NCBI GenBank assembly: GCA_963704025.1
Contig: CAVPGP010000001.1
Span: 868,001-932,000 of the forward strand
Direction: 5' to 3'
DNA from: CAVPGP01 sp963704025
GTDB taxonomy: Bacteria > Actinomycetota > Thermoleophilia > Gaiellales > Gaiellaceae
DNA: 64,000 bases
Shown: positions 33,796-42,415 of the stretch, one piece after another
Layout: the number at the start of each line of letters is the position of its first letter
Position numbering within the stretch: position 1 is the stretch's first letter
The notes under the pieces: generated by a model
The model's database searches: none
Told to the model about the DNA's origin: nothing
Seen by the model: only the letters and a program-made list of their open reading frames with translations
Program-made: the position numbers and the translations under genes

Positions 33796-34718
33796 CCGCG
33801 CCTCCGCTCGTACAGACGCTGCTCGGCCCAGGCGACGAACGACTGCAGGATGTCGCCGGGGTCCGTCGACTCGACGACCACCGGCTCGAACCCGAGCCCG
33901 CGGAACTCACGGACGAGGTCCGCGCGGCGGGCTTCGTTCGCCTCGCGCCGCGCCGCCGCCTCTCGCGCGGTGAGCCGCACCGGTCGCAGCTTGCCCGTCG
34001 ACGGCTCCAGCACGGGCAGGACGACCGAGCCGACGTCCGGGAAGCTTCCCTCCCAGAGCGGATCCTGGATCACGACCGGCACGATGTCCCACCTTCGCTC
34101 GACCGCCCTCAGCCAGGTCTCGCGCCGCGGCCTGACGAGAAAGTCCGAGAAGACGAACAGGAAGCTGCCCGACGGGAGGACTCCGCGCAGCCGGCCCAGG
34201 AACAGGAGCGCCTGGTCGAGGTTGTCCTCGGGTGCGTCGAAGCGGCTCCAGGGCAGGTGGCTCTCCTTGACCCGCCAGCGCTCTGCGGGGCTGACGGGCG
34301 GGCGCCAGAACGGCTCGGGCTCCCCGTTCGCGAAGTCGACGTAGCCGACGAAGCCGTTCGCGCGCACGGCGCTGTCGGCGACCATCGCGCCCGCCGCATT
34401 GAGCGCGGCCGGCTTCGAGAGCCACGGCAGCCCGGGCGGGTAGAGCGCCATGGCTGGACGGCGGTCGACGACGAGCACGACGCGCGGCGCCTCCTCGGCG
34501 AACTTCTCGCGGACGATGAAGTCGTCCGTGCCGGTCGCCGTCGCGTACTTGGCGGACGCTCCCCAGTCGATCGTGTCGATGTCGTCTCCCGGCCGGTAGA
34601 GCCGTGACCCCGCCACATCCGAGCCGCTGCCGCGCCGCGCCGAGGCCATCGCCCCGTAGGCCAGCCCGATCAGCCTTCGCCGGAGGACGAGCGGGAACGT
34701 GGCCTCGTGGACCGGCAC
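33789..34718 (-). CDS. DUF58 domain protein
   Basis: A 309-residue protein. The diagnostic DUF58 motif is YRPGDDIDTIDWGASAKYAT, followed by a VWA-like fold (VVLVVDRRPAMALYPPG). DUF58 proteins are always found with MoxR ATPases, and the pair is thought to act as a chaperone or regulator for VWA proteins. The gene starts just after moxR and overlaps the next gene by 7 bases. Confidence 0.9.
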   Translation of the reverse strand: MPVHEATFPLVLRRRLIGLAYGAMASARRGSGSDVAGSRLYRPGDDIDTIDWGASAKYATATGTDDFIVREKFAEEAPRVVLVVDRRPAMALYPPGLPWLSKPAALNAAGAMVADSAVRANGFVGYVDFANGEPEPFWRPPVSPAERWRVKESHLPWSRFDAPEDNLDQALLFLGRLRGVLPSGSFLFVFSDFLVRPRRETWLRAVERRWDIVPVVIQDPLWEGSFPDVGSVVLPVLEPSTGKLRPVRLTAREAAARREANEARRADLVREFRGLGFEPVVVESTDPGDILQSFVAWAEQRLYERRRGW

Positions 34719-34721
34719 GTG

Positions 34722-35741
34722 CTACTCGCGTCCGAGGAGGACGAGCTCCGCGTCACCCGGCTCGGGGCGCGGCGCCGCGTCGAGACACGCGCTCCGGAAG
34801 CGCTCCAGCGCGTGCTCGTAGCCCTCGGCACGCGTCTCTGCCAGGAACAGGGGGGTGAAGATGATCCGGTGCCCGAGCACCGGCAGGAAGAGGCGCTCGA
34901 CGTCCTCCGGGATCGCGTACGCGCGCCCGTGCAGGAGCGCCCAGGCCCGCACGGCGCGTTCGAGGGCGAGCGAGCCGCGCACGGAGGCGCCGATGGCGAC
35001 GGAGTCGAGCACACGCGTTGCCCGGACGAGGCTGACGATCCAGCGCTCGATCAGCTCGTCGACGTAGATCTCGCCGACGGCGTTCTGCAGGCCCTTCAGC
35101 TCCTCGACGGAGACGGCCGGCTGCAGATGCTTGAGCGGATGGCCGCCGCGCTGCTCACGGATGATCCGCAGCTCGTCCTCGTCGCCCGGGTAGCCGAGGG
35201 CCGTCTTGAGGAAGAAGCGGTCGAGCTGGGCCTCCGGGAGCGGGAAGGTGCCCTCGTGCTCGATCGGGTTCTCGGTCGCGAGCAGCAGGAAGGGGTCGGG
35301 AAGCTCGCGCGTGGCGCCGTCGACGGTCACCTGCCGCTCGGCCATCGCCTCGAGCAGGGCGGACTGCGTCTTCGGCATCGCACGGTTGATCTCGTCGACG
35401 AGCAACACGTTGGCGAACACGGGTCCGGGACGGAACTCGAAGTCGCGCTCCTTCTGGTTGAAGACGGAAAGCCCCGTCACGTCGGTCGGCTGCAGGTCGG
35501 GCGTGCACTGGATGCGCGAGTGGGAGACGCCGTCGACCGATTGCGCGATCGCGCGGGCGAGGACGGTCTTCGCCGTGCCGGGGACGTCCTCGAAGAGCAC
35601 GTGGCCTTCGCAGGTGAGCGCCGCGAGCACGAGCGTGATCTCGTCGGTCTTGCCGTGGACGACGGACTCGATGTTCGCGCGCAGCCGCGCCGCCGTCTCG
35701 GCAGCCTGCACGAACCGACCGCTCTCGGCGACGCGGGCCAC
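34722..35741 (-). CDS. MoxR-family AAA+ ATPase
   Basis: A 339-residue AAA+ protein. Walker A is FEDVPGTAKTVLARAIA, Walker B VLLVDEINRAMPKTQ, and the sensor region is LLATENPIEHEGTFPLPEAQ. MoxR ATPases help assemble or mature VWA-containing complexes. It heads the operon moxR - DUF58 - BatD-like - VWA - TPR-like - VWA, all on the minus strand with overlaps or short gaps. The 53-base gap before it is AT-richer than its surroundings and probably holds the promoter. Confidence 0.94.
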   Translation of the reverse strand: MARVAESGRFVQAAETAARLRANIESVVHGKTDEITLVLAALTCEGHVLFEDVPGTAKTVLARAIAQSVDGVSHSRIQCTPDLQPTDVTGLSVFNQKERDFEFRPGPVFANVLLVDEINRAMPKTQSALLEAMAERQVTVDGATRELPDPFLLLATENPIEHEGTFPLPEAQLDRFFLKTALGYPGDEDELRIIREQRGGHPLKHLQPAVSVEELKGLQNAVGEIYVDELIERWIVSLVRATRVLDSVAIGASVRGSLALERAVRAWALLHGRAYAIPEDVERLFLPVLGHRIIFTPLFLAETRAEGYEHALERFRSACLDAAPRPEPGDAELVLLGRE

Positions 35742-35794
35742 AGCTGCATTTAAGACGAAGAGGGCAGGTCGATTGTTTAGCTGGGATTGATTCG

Positions 35795-36715
35795 CTAGAC
35801 GTTGAAGCGGATGTTCAGGACGTCGCCGTCCCGAACCGCGTACGTCTTGCCCTCGAGCCGCTGCAGGCCGCGCCGCGCGGCCTCGGCGTGCGAGCCGGAC
35901 TCGACGAGGTCGCGCCAGTCGATCACCTCGGCGCGGATGAAGCCGCGCGCGATGTCCGAATGGATCGTCTCGGCGGCGTCGAGCGCCGTCTCGCCCTCGC
36001 GCAGCGTCCAGGCGCGGGTCTCTTTCTCGCCGGCGGTGAAGAACGTGATCAGGCCGAGCGCGTCGCGGAGGCGGCGGACGACCTCCTCGAGCGCAGACGC
36101 CCCTTCGCGAAACTCGGAGGCCTCCTCTTCGCTCAGCTCCGAGAGCTCCGCCTCCAGCTGGAGATCGACGGCGCCCGGGCCGTTCTCGATCGCGAGCATC
36201 GGCTTCGTCGTCAGCGGCTCGAGCTCCGCCGGCAGCTCTCCGGGCCAGTCGGCCAGCGTCTTCCCCTCGTCCAGGTGGGCCAGGATCCTCTCCAGCTGGT
36301 CGACCTCGGCGCGGAGCTTCGGGTCGCCGGACTTCGCCTGCTTGGAGACACGCTCGAGGCGACCCTCGACGTGATCGCGATCGGCGACGAGCAGCTCGAG
36401 CTTCAGGTTCTCCAGGTCGTCGGCCGGCGCCGCGTCGGGCGAGAACGCGTCGAGCACGACGAGCAGCGCGTCGACCTGGCGCAGGTTGCCGAGCAGCGCC
36501 GGTCCCGTGCCCGGGACGTCCTGGACGCGCACGGCGGCAGGCGTGACCTTCTTCGCGTCCACGACCGCGGCGAGCTGACCCAGGCGCTCGTCGGAGATCG
36601 GCGCCATGCCGACGTTCGTCTTCCCGTACTCGCCGCCCTGCGCCTTCGTCAGCGCGGTGAAGAGCAGCGTCTTGCCCGCCCCGGGGAGGCCGACGATCCC
36701 GACTTCGAGCGCCAT
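35795..36715 (-). CDS. ychF: Obg-like ATPase/GTPase YchF
   Basis: A 306-residue P-loop protein of the OLA1/YchF group. G1 is GIVGLPGAGKTLLFTALTKA, G3 is RVQDVPGTGPALLGNLRQVD, and the C-terminal TGS-like/DUF933 domain includes FFTAGEKETRAWTLREGETA and IHSDIARGFIRAEVIDW. The end KTYAVRDGDVLNIRFNV is typical. YchF binds ATP and ribosomes and affects oxidative stress responses. It is shorter than the E. coli protein (363 residues), mainly in the coiled-coil insertion. Confidence 0.94.
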   Translation of the reverse strand: MALEVGIVGLPGAGKTLLFTALTKAQGGEYGKTNVGMAPISDERLGQLAAVVDAKKVTPAAVRVQDVPGTGPALLGNLRQVDALLVVLDAFSPDAAPADDLENLKLELLVADRDHVEGRLERVSKQAKSGDPKLRAEVDQLERILAHLDEGKTLADWPGELPAELEPLTTKPMLAIENGPGAVDLQLEAELSELSEEEASEFREGASALEEVVRRLRDALGLITFFTAGEKETRAWTLREGETALDAAETIHSDIARGFIRAEVIDWRDLVESGSHAEAARRGLQRLEGKTYAVRDGDVLNIRFNV

Positions 36716-36741
36716 GGGCGCAGGTTACTGCCGGCGTTTCG

Positions 36742-37011
36742 TCAGGTCCTCGGCGTCGTGACGGTTGCCGGTACTTCGACGCCGCCGACGGTGCCGAAGC
36801 CGACCCGGCTCTCTCGGGCGAAGCGCTTCACGTAGACGACGCGGGCGAGCGCGACGACGTAGCGGCCCTCGTCGGCCTCGAGCGGGAAGCCGCCCGGGCC
36901 GCCGGCCATCACCTGGCGCTCGAGCTCGTCCCAGGTGGGGCCGTCGACGAGCGCGGACATGATCTGCCCGCCGTCGAAGCCGATCTCGATCCGTACCCGC
37001 TCAGCCGCCAT
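36742..37011 (-). CDS. Small hypothetical protein next to methylmalonyl-CoA epimerase
   Basis: An 89-residue soluble protein overlapping the epimerase gene by 11 bases. It has an N-terminal strand RVRIEIGFDGGQIMSALVDG and a second strand pair YVVALARVVYVKRFARES. No family is recognised. Its even distribution of charged residues and clean frame support a real gene. It may be translationally coupled to the epimerase gene. Confidence 0.6.
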   Translation of the reverse strand: MAAERVRIEIGFDGGQIMSALVDGPTWDELERQVMAGGPGGFPLEADEGRYVVALARVVYVKRFARESRVGFGTVGGVEVPATVTTPRT

Positions 37012-37408
37012 CGCTCACCAGCTCGGAGAGTACCCCGTCGGCCGCATCCGGATGCAGGAAGGCGACCTGGAGGCCGTACAACCCGAGCCGCGGAGCCGTG
37101 TCGACGAGCTGGACGCCGTCCGCGCTCAGCCGTTCCAGCTCCCTGCCGACGTCGTCGACGAGGTAGGCCACGTGGTGCAGGCCCGGTCCGCGCCTGGCGA
37201 GAAACCGGCCCACCGGCGTCTCGTCCCCGAGGGAGGCGAGCAGCTCGACGCGGCTCTCCCCGACGAGGACGGCGGCCGCCTCGACGCCCTGCTCCGGCAT
37301 GCGCTCGCGGTGCTCGACCCGCCCGCCGAAAAGCCGCTCGTAGGTCGCGACGGCCTCGTCGAGGTCGGAGACGGCGATGCCGACGTGGTGGATCGCGCGC
37401 GCCGCCAT
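37001..37408 (-). CDS. mce: Methylmalonyl-CoA epimerase
   Basis: A 135-residue VOC-fold enzyme that interconverts (R)- and (S)-methylmalonyl-CoA in propionate metabolism. It shows IHHVGIAVSDLDEAVATYE with the first metal His, EHRERMPEQGVEAAAVLVG, then PGLHHVAYLVDDVGREL with the second His, and VAFLHPDAADGVLSELV at the end. Size and motifs fit the family. The mutase genes are not in the window. Confidence 0.92.
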   Translation of the reverse strand: MAARAIHHVGIAVSDLDEAVATYERLFGGRVEHRERMPEQGVEAAAVLVGESRVELLASLGDETPVGRFLARRGPGLHHVAYLVDDVGRELERLSADGVQLVDTAPRLGLYGLQVAFLHPDAADGVLSELVSDGG

Positions 37409-37437
37409 TGCCGGCGATGCTAGCTCTTGCGGGCCGG

Positions 37438-38955
37438 CTACTGAGGCAGCGCGCGGATCGTGCCGACCGTCTCGGCGGCGCGGGACTCAGGCTCGACGCT
37501 CTCGAAAAGGTCGTCGAGCTCCTCGCGGTTCAGCGTTTCCTTCTCCAGCAGCGCCAGGGCGATCTTGTCGAGCGTCGCGCGGTGCTTGTCGAGCAGGCGC
37601 AGCGCCTCGGCGTACGCGTGGTCCGTCAGCCTGGCCTGCTCGGAGTCGCGCAGACGCTTCGTCTCCTCCGACAGGGCGTAGTTGTCCGCGCGCATCGTGC
37701 GCGAGACGGCGCTCTCGCCCATGCCGTACTCGAACACCATCGCGCGCGCGAGGTCGGTCGCCTTCTCGAGGTCGTTCGCGGCTCCGTTCGTGACGCGCCC
37801 GAAGACGATCTGCTCCGCGGCCCGGCCGGCGAGGATCACGGTCATCCAGTCGATCAGCTCCTCCTTCGTGTGGAGGTACCGGTCTTCGCCCGGCAGGTTG
37901 AGCGTGTAGCCGAGCGCCTGGCCGCGCGCGATGATCGTCGCCTTCGTCACGGGGAACGCCTCGCCCATCAGATGGCTCATGAGGGCGTGGCCGCCCTCGT
38001 GGTAGGCGAGGATCCGCTTCTCCTTCTCGGAGACGACCCGCCGCTGCTGCAGCCCGGCGACGACCCGCTCGAGCGCCATGTCGAAGTCGGACTGGAGGAT
38101 CTCCTTGCGGTCGGAGCGGCCCGCCTGGATGGCCGCCTCGTTGCAGATGTTGGCGAGGTCGGCGCCCGTGAGACCGGCCGTCTGCCGGGCGATCGCCGGC
38201 ACGTCGAAGTCCGGCGCCAGCGGCTTGCCGCGGGTGTGGACGAGCAGAATCGCCTCCCGGCCCGCGAGATCCGGGGTGCCGATCATCACCTGGCGGTCGA
38301 ACCGGCCCGGCCGAAGCAGCGCCTGGTCGAGGTCCTGCAGGCGGTTCGTCGCTCCCATGATCACGACCTGGGCGTCCGTCTCGAACCCGTCCAGCTCGAC
38401 GAGCAGCTGGTTGAGCGTCTGATCCTGCTCGCGGTTGAACCCGCTGCCGGTGCGCTGCGTCCCGACGGCGTCCAGCTCGTCGATGAAGACGATCGCCGGC
38501 GCGTTCTTCCGGGCCTGTGCGAAGAGCTTCCGGATCCGCGACGCGCCCAGCCCGGCGAACATCTCCACGAACGCCGAGGCGCTCTGCGAGTAGAACGTCG
38601 CGCCCGACTCGTGCGCGACGGCCTTGGCGAGCAGCGTCTTGCCCGTGCCCGGCGGGCCGTAGAGCATGATCCCCTTCGGCACGCGCGCGCCGAGCGCCTC
38701 GAAGCGCTTCGGCTCGCGGAGGAAGTCGACGACCTCCTGCAGCTCCGCCTTCGCCTCCTCGAGGCCGGCGACGTCCGCGAAGCGGACGGAGGAGCTCGAG
38801 TTCGGCTGGATCGACTGCGCCTTGACGCGCGGCATCAGCTGCAACGTGCGCCAGAGCAGATAGACGATCAGCCCGAAGAAGAGCAACGGAACCCACGTCA
38901 GGATCGCGTTCTGAAGCTGGTCGAAGGAGTAGGCGAGCGGCACCGTCATGCTCAT
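37438..38955 (-). CDS. ftsH: Short FtsH-type ATP-dependent zinc metalloprotease
   Basis: About 505 residues from ATG 38955, which has GAGGGA upstream; GTG 38985 would add ten residues. One membrane helix (residues about 15-35, ILTWVPLLFFGLIVYLLWRT) is followed directly by the AAA domain: Walker A LYGPPGTGKTLLAKAV, Walker B AIVFIDELDAVG, second region of homology ATNRLQDLDQALLRPGRFDR. The protease zinc site is LAYHEGGHALMSHLM. Normal FtsH has two helices and a periplasmic loop; here the loop is missing. It likely degrades membrane and soluble proteins and may be a second, specialised copy. Confidence 0.9.
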   Translation of the reverse strand: MSMTVPLAYSFDQLQNAILTWVPLLFFGLIVYLLWRTLQLMPRVKAQSIQPNSSSSVRFADVAGLEEAKAELQEVVDFLREPKRFEALGARVPKGIMLYGPPGTGKTLLAKAVAHESGATFYSQSASAFVEMFAGLGASRIRKLFAQARKNAPAIVFIDELDAVGTQRTGSGFNREQDQTLNQLLVELDGFETDAQVVIMGATNRLQDLDQALLRPGRFDRQVMIGTPDLAGREAILLVHTRGKPLAPDFDVPAIARQTAGLTGADLANICNEAAIQAGRSDRKEILQSDFDMALERVVAGLQQRRVVSEKEKRILAYHEGGHALMSHLMGEAFPVTKATIIARGQALGYTLNLPGEDRYLHTKEELIDWMTVILAGRAAEQIVFGRVTNGAANDLEKATDLARAMVFEYGMGESAVSRTMRADNYALSEETKRLRDSEQARLTDHAYAEALRLLDKHRATLDKIALALLEKETLNREELDDLFESVEPESRAAETVGTIRALPQ

Positions 38956-38988
38956 CGGCAATCCCTCGTTCGAGCTAAAGCCCACCGA

Positions 38989-39597
38989 CTAAAGGCCACC
39001 GAGCAGCTTGTCCACGGTCGTGAACTCGACCCCTGCTTCGCGCCAGGACGCGAGGCACCTCTCGACACGCACGTCGTCGAGCCCACGCGCGGCGTCCTCG
39101 ACGAAGCGCACCCGGAGACCGCGCGCCAGCAGGCCGCGGATCGCCGCGTCGTCGCAGACGTCGGTCGCGACGCCGAAGAGCACGACCTCCTCGGGGTCGA
39201 GCGCCGCGAGCAGCGGCTCGGTGTTCGGGTTCGTGAAGACGTCGAAGCTCTTCTTCAGGAGCAGAAACTCGCGCCCCCGCAGGAACCGCTCCGGGACGAG
39301 CTCGAGCGCGAGCGGCACCGGATCGTCCTGCTCGGTCTCCGGGATCTTCCGCGCGCCCTTCGTCCCGCGCAGGCAGTGAGGCGGATACGTCTGCTGGAAG
39401 TCCGGCCGCTCGGAGATCTCCGCGTCGGTGAGCTCGTGGTCGTCGGCCGAGGCCACGTGCGGAAGGCCCGCCTCGCGCGCCGCCGCGACGAGCAGCGCCA
39501 TCGCGGCCGCGGTCTCCTCGGCGCCCGGGACGTAGAGCTTGCCGTGCGGGAGCATGAAGTCCACCTGCGTGTCGACGTCCCAGAGCACGCGCCTCAA
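38989..39597 (-). CDS. Isochorismatase-family amidase, probable nicotinamidase
   Basis: A 202-residue cysteine hydrolase. RVLWDVDTQVDFMLPHGKLY holds the catalytic Asp, HCLRGTKGARKI and LLKKSFDVFTNPN the Lys region, and VLFGVATDVCDDAAIRGLLA the nucleophile Cys. PncA converts nicotinamide to nicotinate. The nearby nicotinate phosphoribosyltransferase gene supports a role in NAD salvage. The start is TTG 39597, overlapping the cupin gene stop; GTG 39588 is an alternative. Confidence 0.85.
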   Translation of the reverse strand: MRRVLWDVDTQVDFMLPHGKLYVPGAEETAAAMALLVAAAREAGLPHVASADDHELTDAEISERPDFQQTYPPHCLRGTKGARKIPETEQDDPVPLALELVPERFLRGREFLLLKKSFDVFTNPNTEPLLAALDPEEVVLFGVATDVCDDAAIRGLLARGLRVRFVEDAARGLDDVRVERCLASWREAGVEFTTVDKLLGGL

Positions 39598-39953
39598 AGG
39601 TGCTCCTCCTGCGCGGTCAGCTCGCCGCCCGCGTCTCCCGTGTTGACCGTCCCCAGCGGCTCGATCAGCAGCACGCGCGCGCCGCGCTCCGAGACGGGGC
39701 AGTGCTCGACGCCGCGCGGCACGACGTAGAGCTCGCCGGGCCCGAGCCGGACGTCGCCGTCGCGGAGGCGGATCGTCAGCTCGCCGTCGAGCACGAGAAA
39801 GAAGTCGTCCGTGTCGTCGTGCCTATGCCACACGAACTCGCCCTGCACCTTCACCACCATTACCTTCAGGTCGTTCAGTGTCGCGACGATCTTCGGCGAC
39901 CAGAGCTCGTCGAACTGCGCGAGCTTCTCCGCGAGGTTGACCCTTCCTGTCAC
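39594..39953 (-). CDS. Small cupin protein
   Basis: A 119-residue single-domain cupin. VQGEFVWHRHDDTDDFFLVL holds the His-x-His and Glu/Asp metal-binding set, and LGPGELYVVPRGVEHCPV the second His. The start GTG 39953 overlaps the stop of the acetyltransferase gene. Function is not known; the NAD-salvage neighbours do not define it. Confidence 0.82.
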   Translation of the reverse strand: MTGRVNLAEKLAQFDELWSPKIVATLNDLKVMVVKVQGEFVWHRHDDTDDFFLVLDGELTIRLRDGDVRLGPGELYVVPRGVEHCPVSERGARVLLIEPLGTVNTGDAGGELTAQEEHL

Positions 39954-40510
39954 TGGACCAGCTCCAGCCGCATGATCGTGCGCTTGGACGTCTCGCGCAG
40001 CGGACGAAAGCCGTGTTCGGCGAAGAGCTCGCAGCTGCCCATGTAGTCCCTGGGATCGGCGACGTGGCCGTAGCCCTCGACGACGGCGGCGCCGTGGGCC
40101 CGCGCGTAAGCGACGGCGCCCTCGAGGAGCGCATCCGCGACCCCTCGTCCGCGCGCCTCCTTGTCGACCGTGAAGCAGACGATCGACCAGACGCGCTCGT
40201 CCTCGTCGCGGGGCCGGTACTGCGGCGAGCGGAGAAGCGCGGCGTACTCCTCGCGCGGCGCGATCGAGACCCAGCCGATCGGCGACCCGTCCTCGTAGGC
40301 GAGCAGGCCCGGCTCGCGGCCGGCCCGGACGAGGGCGCCGAGAGCGCGCTTCTTCGGCGTTCCGTGCTTGAGCGAGCGGTCGCGCCAGAACATGCACCAG
40401 CAGCCGTACGCAGGCGCGTTCCGAGCGCCGCCGCGGGGCCCCTTCCGCTCGAACAGCTCGACCAGGTCAGCCCAGCAGTCGGGCGTGACCGGGCGCACCG
40501 CCACGGTCAC
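39950..40510 (-). CDS. GNAT-family N-acetyltransferase
   Basis: A 186-residue acetyltransferase. The acetyl-CoA loop is VCFTVDKEARGRGVADALLE (the R-x-x-G-x-G/A pattern), followed by VEGYGHVADPRDYMGSCELF and the end RPLRETSKRTIMRLEL. The N-terminus contains the unusual CWCMFWRDRSLKHGTPKKRA, which is typical of a small GNAT subgroup. The substrate is unknown. It overlaps pncB and the cupin gene by 4 bases each. Confidence 0.86.
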   Translation of the reverse strand: MTVAVRPVTPDCWADLVELFERKGPRGGARNAPAYGCWCMFWRDRSLKHGTPKKRALGALVRAGREPGLLAYEDGSPIGWVSIAPREEYAALLRSPQYRPRDEDERVWSIVCFTVDKEARGRGVADALLEGAVAYARAHGAAVVEGYGHVADPRDYMGSCELFAEHGFRPLRETSKRTIMRLELVQ

Positions 40511-41589
40511 TCCACGAGCTCCAGGCGGGGGTTCTCGCGGTAGCGGCGGCCGAACTTCGCGGAGGGGCGGCCGTCCGTCATGACGATGTCCCCGGTGAAG
40601 TCGTTCGAGCCGCGGATCAGCGATGAGCCGATGCCGTAGGCGTCCACGGGCACGCCGTCCTGCTCGAACTCGCGGATCTTCTCGACCGTGAAGCCGCCTG
40701 AGACGACGATCCGCACGCGCTCGTGGCCGTCACGGTCGAGCGCATCTCGCACCTTGAGGACGAGCCGCTGGTTGACGCCTGTCGGCTTGAAGTCGCCCAG
40801 CTCGTTCCAGAGGGACCTGTCGACGAGCGCCTCCGAGGTGTCGAGCCGCACGCCCCACAGCCTCGGGCCGAGCGCGCGCGCGACCTCGAGCGCCGTCTCG
40901 ACCGAGTTGTTCTCGAAGTCGACGAGCACCGTGATGTTGAAGTCCTCGGGCGCCCACTCCGCGAACTTCGTGGCGGCGAGCACGGTGTTACCGCCGTAGG
41001 CCGCGATCAGCGCATGCGGGACGGTGCCGATCCCGCGGCCGCCCCACCAGGACGCCTGCTCGTCGGTCGTGACGCCGATCGGCGCGCCCGTCACCTGGCC
41101 CGCCACGTACGCCGCGTAGCCGTCGCCGGTCTGGACGCGGTGGTGGTCGTGCCGGGCCGGCATGAAGATGATCGACTTGCCGCCCGCCGCCTCGAGCACG
41201 CGGACGACGTTCGTGGTGATCAGCGTCCGCCGCGCCAGCGTGCCGAGGTAGACGGTCTCGAGATGCGCGAAGTTCGTGTAGTCGCCCTCGATCTGCAGCA
41301 CGGGCTCGTAGGGCTCGATCCTGTCGCCGTCGTAGAGGGCGTGGACGGTCAGGTCCTCGTAGTTGTCGGCGCAGAGCTTGAGGATCGCGATCGCCTCGTC
41401 CATGCCGCCGAGGTAGGCGTGGTGCTTCTGGAAGGCCTGGAGGACGACGCGCGGCCGGCGGCCGTCCTCGAGCAGCATCGCCCGGGTGTGGTTGAAGTAC
41501 TGGTCGGTGTAGTAGCCCTCCCGCATCTTCTCGACCGGGAGGTCGAAGATCTCGGGTGGAAGCCGCCGGCGACCGGTCCTAACCGACAT
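40507..41589 (-). CDS. pncB: Nicotinate phosphoribosyltransferase
   Basis: A 360-residue type II PRTase that makes nicotinate mononucleotide from nicotinate and PRPP. It shows YYTDQYFNHTRAMLLEDG at the start, then HLETVYLGTLARRTLITTNV, FMPARHDHHRVQTGDGYAAY and VSGGFTVEKIREFEQDGVPV. The ATG at 41589 lies in the first unit of a 16-bp tandem repeat, and its only ribosome site is the AGGGA provided by that repeat. It is the lead gene of pncB - GNAT - cupin - nicotinamidase - ftsH. Confidence 0.93.
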   Translation of the reverse strand: MSVRTGRRRLPPEIFDLPVEKMREGYYTDQYFNHTRAMLLEDGRRPRVVLQAFQKHHAYLGGMDEAIAILKLCADNYEDLTVHALYDGDRIEPYEPVLQIEGDYTNFAHLETVYLGTLARRTLITTNVVRVLEAAGGKSIIFMPARHDHHRVQTGDGYAAYVAGQVTGAPIGVTTDEQASWWGGRGIGTVPHALIAAYGGNTVLAATKFAEWAPEDFNITVLVDFENNSVETALEVARALGPRLWGVRLDTSEALVDRSLWNELGDFKPTGVNQRLVLKVRDALDRDGHERVRIVVSGGFTVEKIREFEQDGVPVDAYGIGSSLIRGSNDFTGDIVMTDGRPSAKFGRRYRENPRLELVE

Positions 41590-41641
41590 CGTCCCTAACC
41601 GACATCGTCCCTAACCGACATCGTCCCTAACCGACATCGTC
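41578..41641. repeat. 16-bp tandem repeat, four exact copies
   Basis: The unit CCTAACCGACATCGTC is repeated exactly four times. On the minus strand each unit reads as an SD-like AGGGA, then ATG TCG GTT AG. The array overlaps the stop codon of the DUF1385 gene (41627-41629) and the start codon of pncB (41589). Copies two to four each open an 8-codon ORF (MSVRDDVG) ending in TAG. The array can change copy number by slippage and so alter pncB translation. Confidence 0.9.
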
Positions 41642-42415
41642 CCTGCCGGCGTGCTCCAGCTCCAGGCAGGCGTCGAGCGCGGCCTTCGCGACGGCGAGCT
41701 GTTCGACGGACGGCTCGGCGGTCGCGATGTGGTGCTGGAGCTCGTAGCCCGGCCGCGCGAGCACCGCCGCGAGACGGCTCTCGGGATTGCGGACCATCCA
41801 GGAGAGGAGCTCCGTCGACACGGCGACCGCGCCGACCCCGGCGGCCGCCCGCGCCGGCCCGCGCAGGCGCTGCGGCGCGAGCGAGGCGAGCGCGTTGCCG
41901 ATCGCGCTCGTGGCGATCAGCGGCCCGACGAGGTGCGTGCCGCAGCGCTCGTGCTCGCGCGGGCGGGGCTCGTCGTGCTCGTAGGAGCCGATGGTGATGT
42001 GCTCGGCGCCGTGGTAGGCGGCGAGCGAGCCGCCACGCAGCGCAATCAGCGCCGGCGCCAGCGAGAGCAGCCCGCCTGCGAGCTCGCGAGCGAGGACGGG
42101 GAGGCGCGACTCTCGAATCGCCTTCACGCCAACGGCCGTGCCGAGCATGGCGGCGAAGATCGCGGGCCGCTGGAACGGCAGCTTCGCCTCCGGGACGCGG
42201 CGGCCGATCCGCGGCAGCAGCAGGAGCGCGTCGAGCATCCGCGCCGGACCGCGCAGCAGCGGGTTCTCCACCGCGGCGCCGCGCAGCGACTTCTTCTCGG
42301 CCACGACCTTCAGCTCCCCGCCGGGGAGCCGCACGGCGCAGGCCCAGGACGCCGGCCCGTGGACGAGCACGCCGTTCGGCAGGGCCATTCCACCGAGTCG
42401 TACTTTCTCGCTCAT
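41627..42415 (-). CDS. DUF1385 membrane protein
   Basis: A 262-residue protein with the DUF1385 (YqhQ-like) pattern: KVRLGGMALPNGVLVHGPAS at the start, LRGPARMLDALLLLPRI, membrane segments near residues 105-145, and the conserved AAYHGAEHITIGSYEHDE. Its function is unknown. The last four codons and the stop come from the 16-bp repeat array. ATG 42415 overlaps the stop of the pabC gene. Confidence 0.87.
   Translation of the reverse strand: MSEKVRLGGMALPNGVLVHGPASWACAVRLPGGELKVVAEKKSLRGAAVENPLLRGPARMLDALLLLPRIGRRVPEAKLPFQRPAIFAAMLGTAVGVKAIRESRLPVLARELAGGLLSLAPALIALRGGSLAAYHGAEHITIGSYEHDEPRPREHERCGTHLVGPLIATSAIGNALASLAPQRLRGPARAAAGVGAVAVSTELLSWMVRNPESRLAAVLARPGYELQHHIATAEPSVEQLAVAKAALDACLELEHAGRDDVG

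Noticed and set aside
35742..35794. A small gene between moxR and ychF.
   Set aside because: Only 53 bases, AT-richer, with no frame and ribosome site; more likely the moxR promoter region.
41578..41641. A possible CRISPR array.
   Set aside because: The 16-bp units are directly adjacent without spacers, and no cas genes are present.
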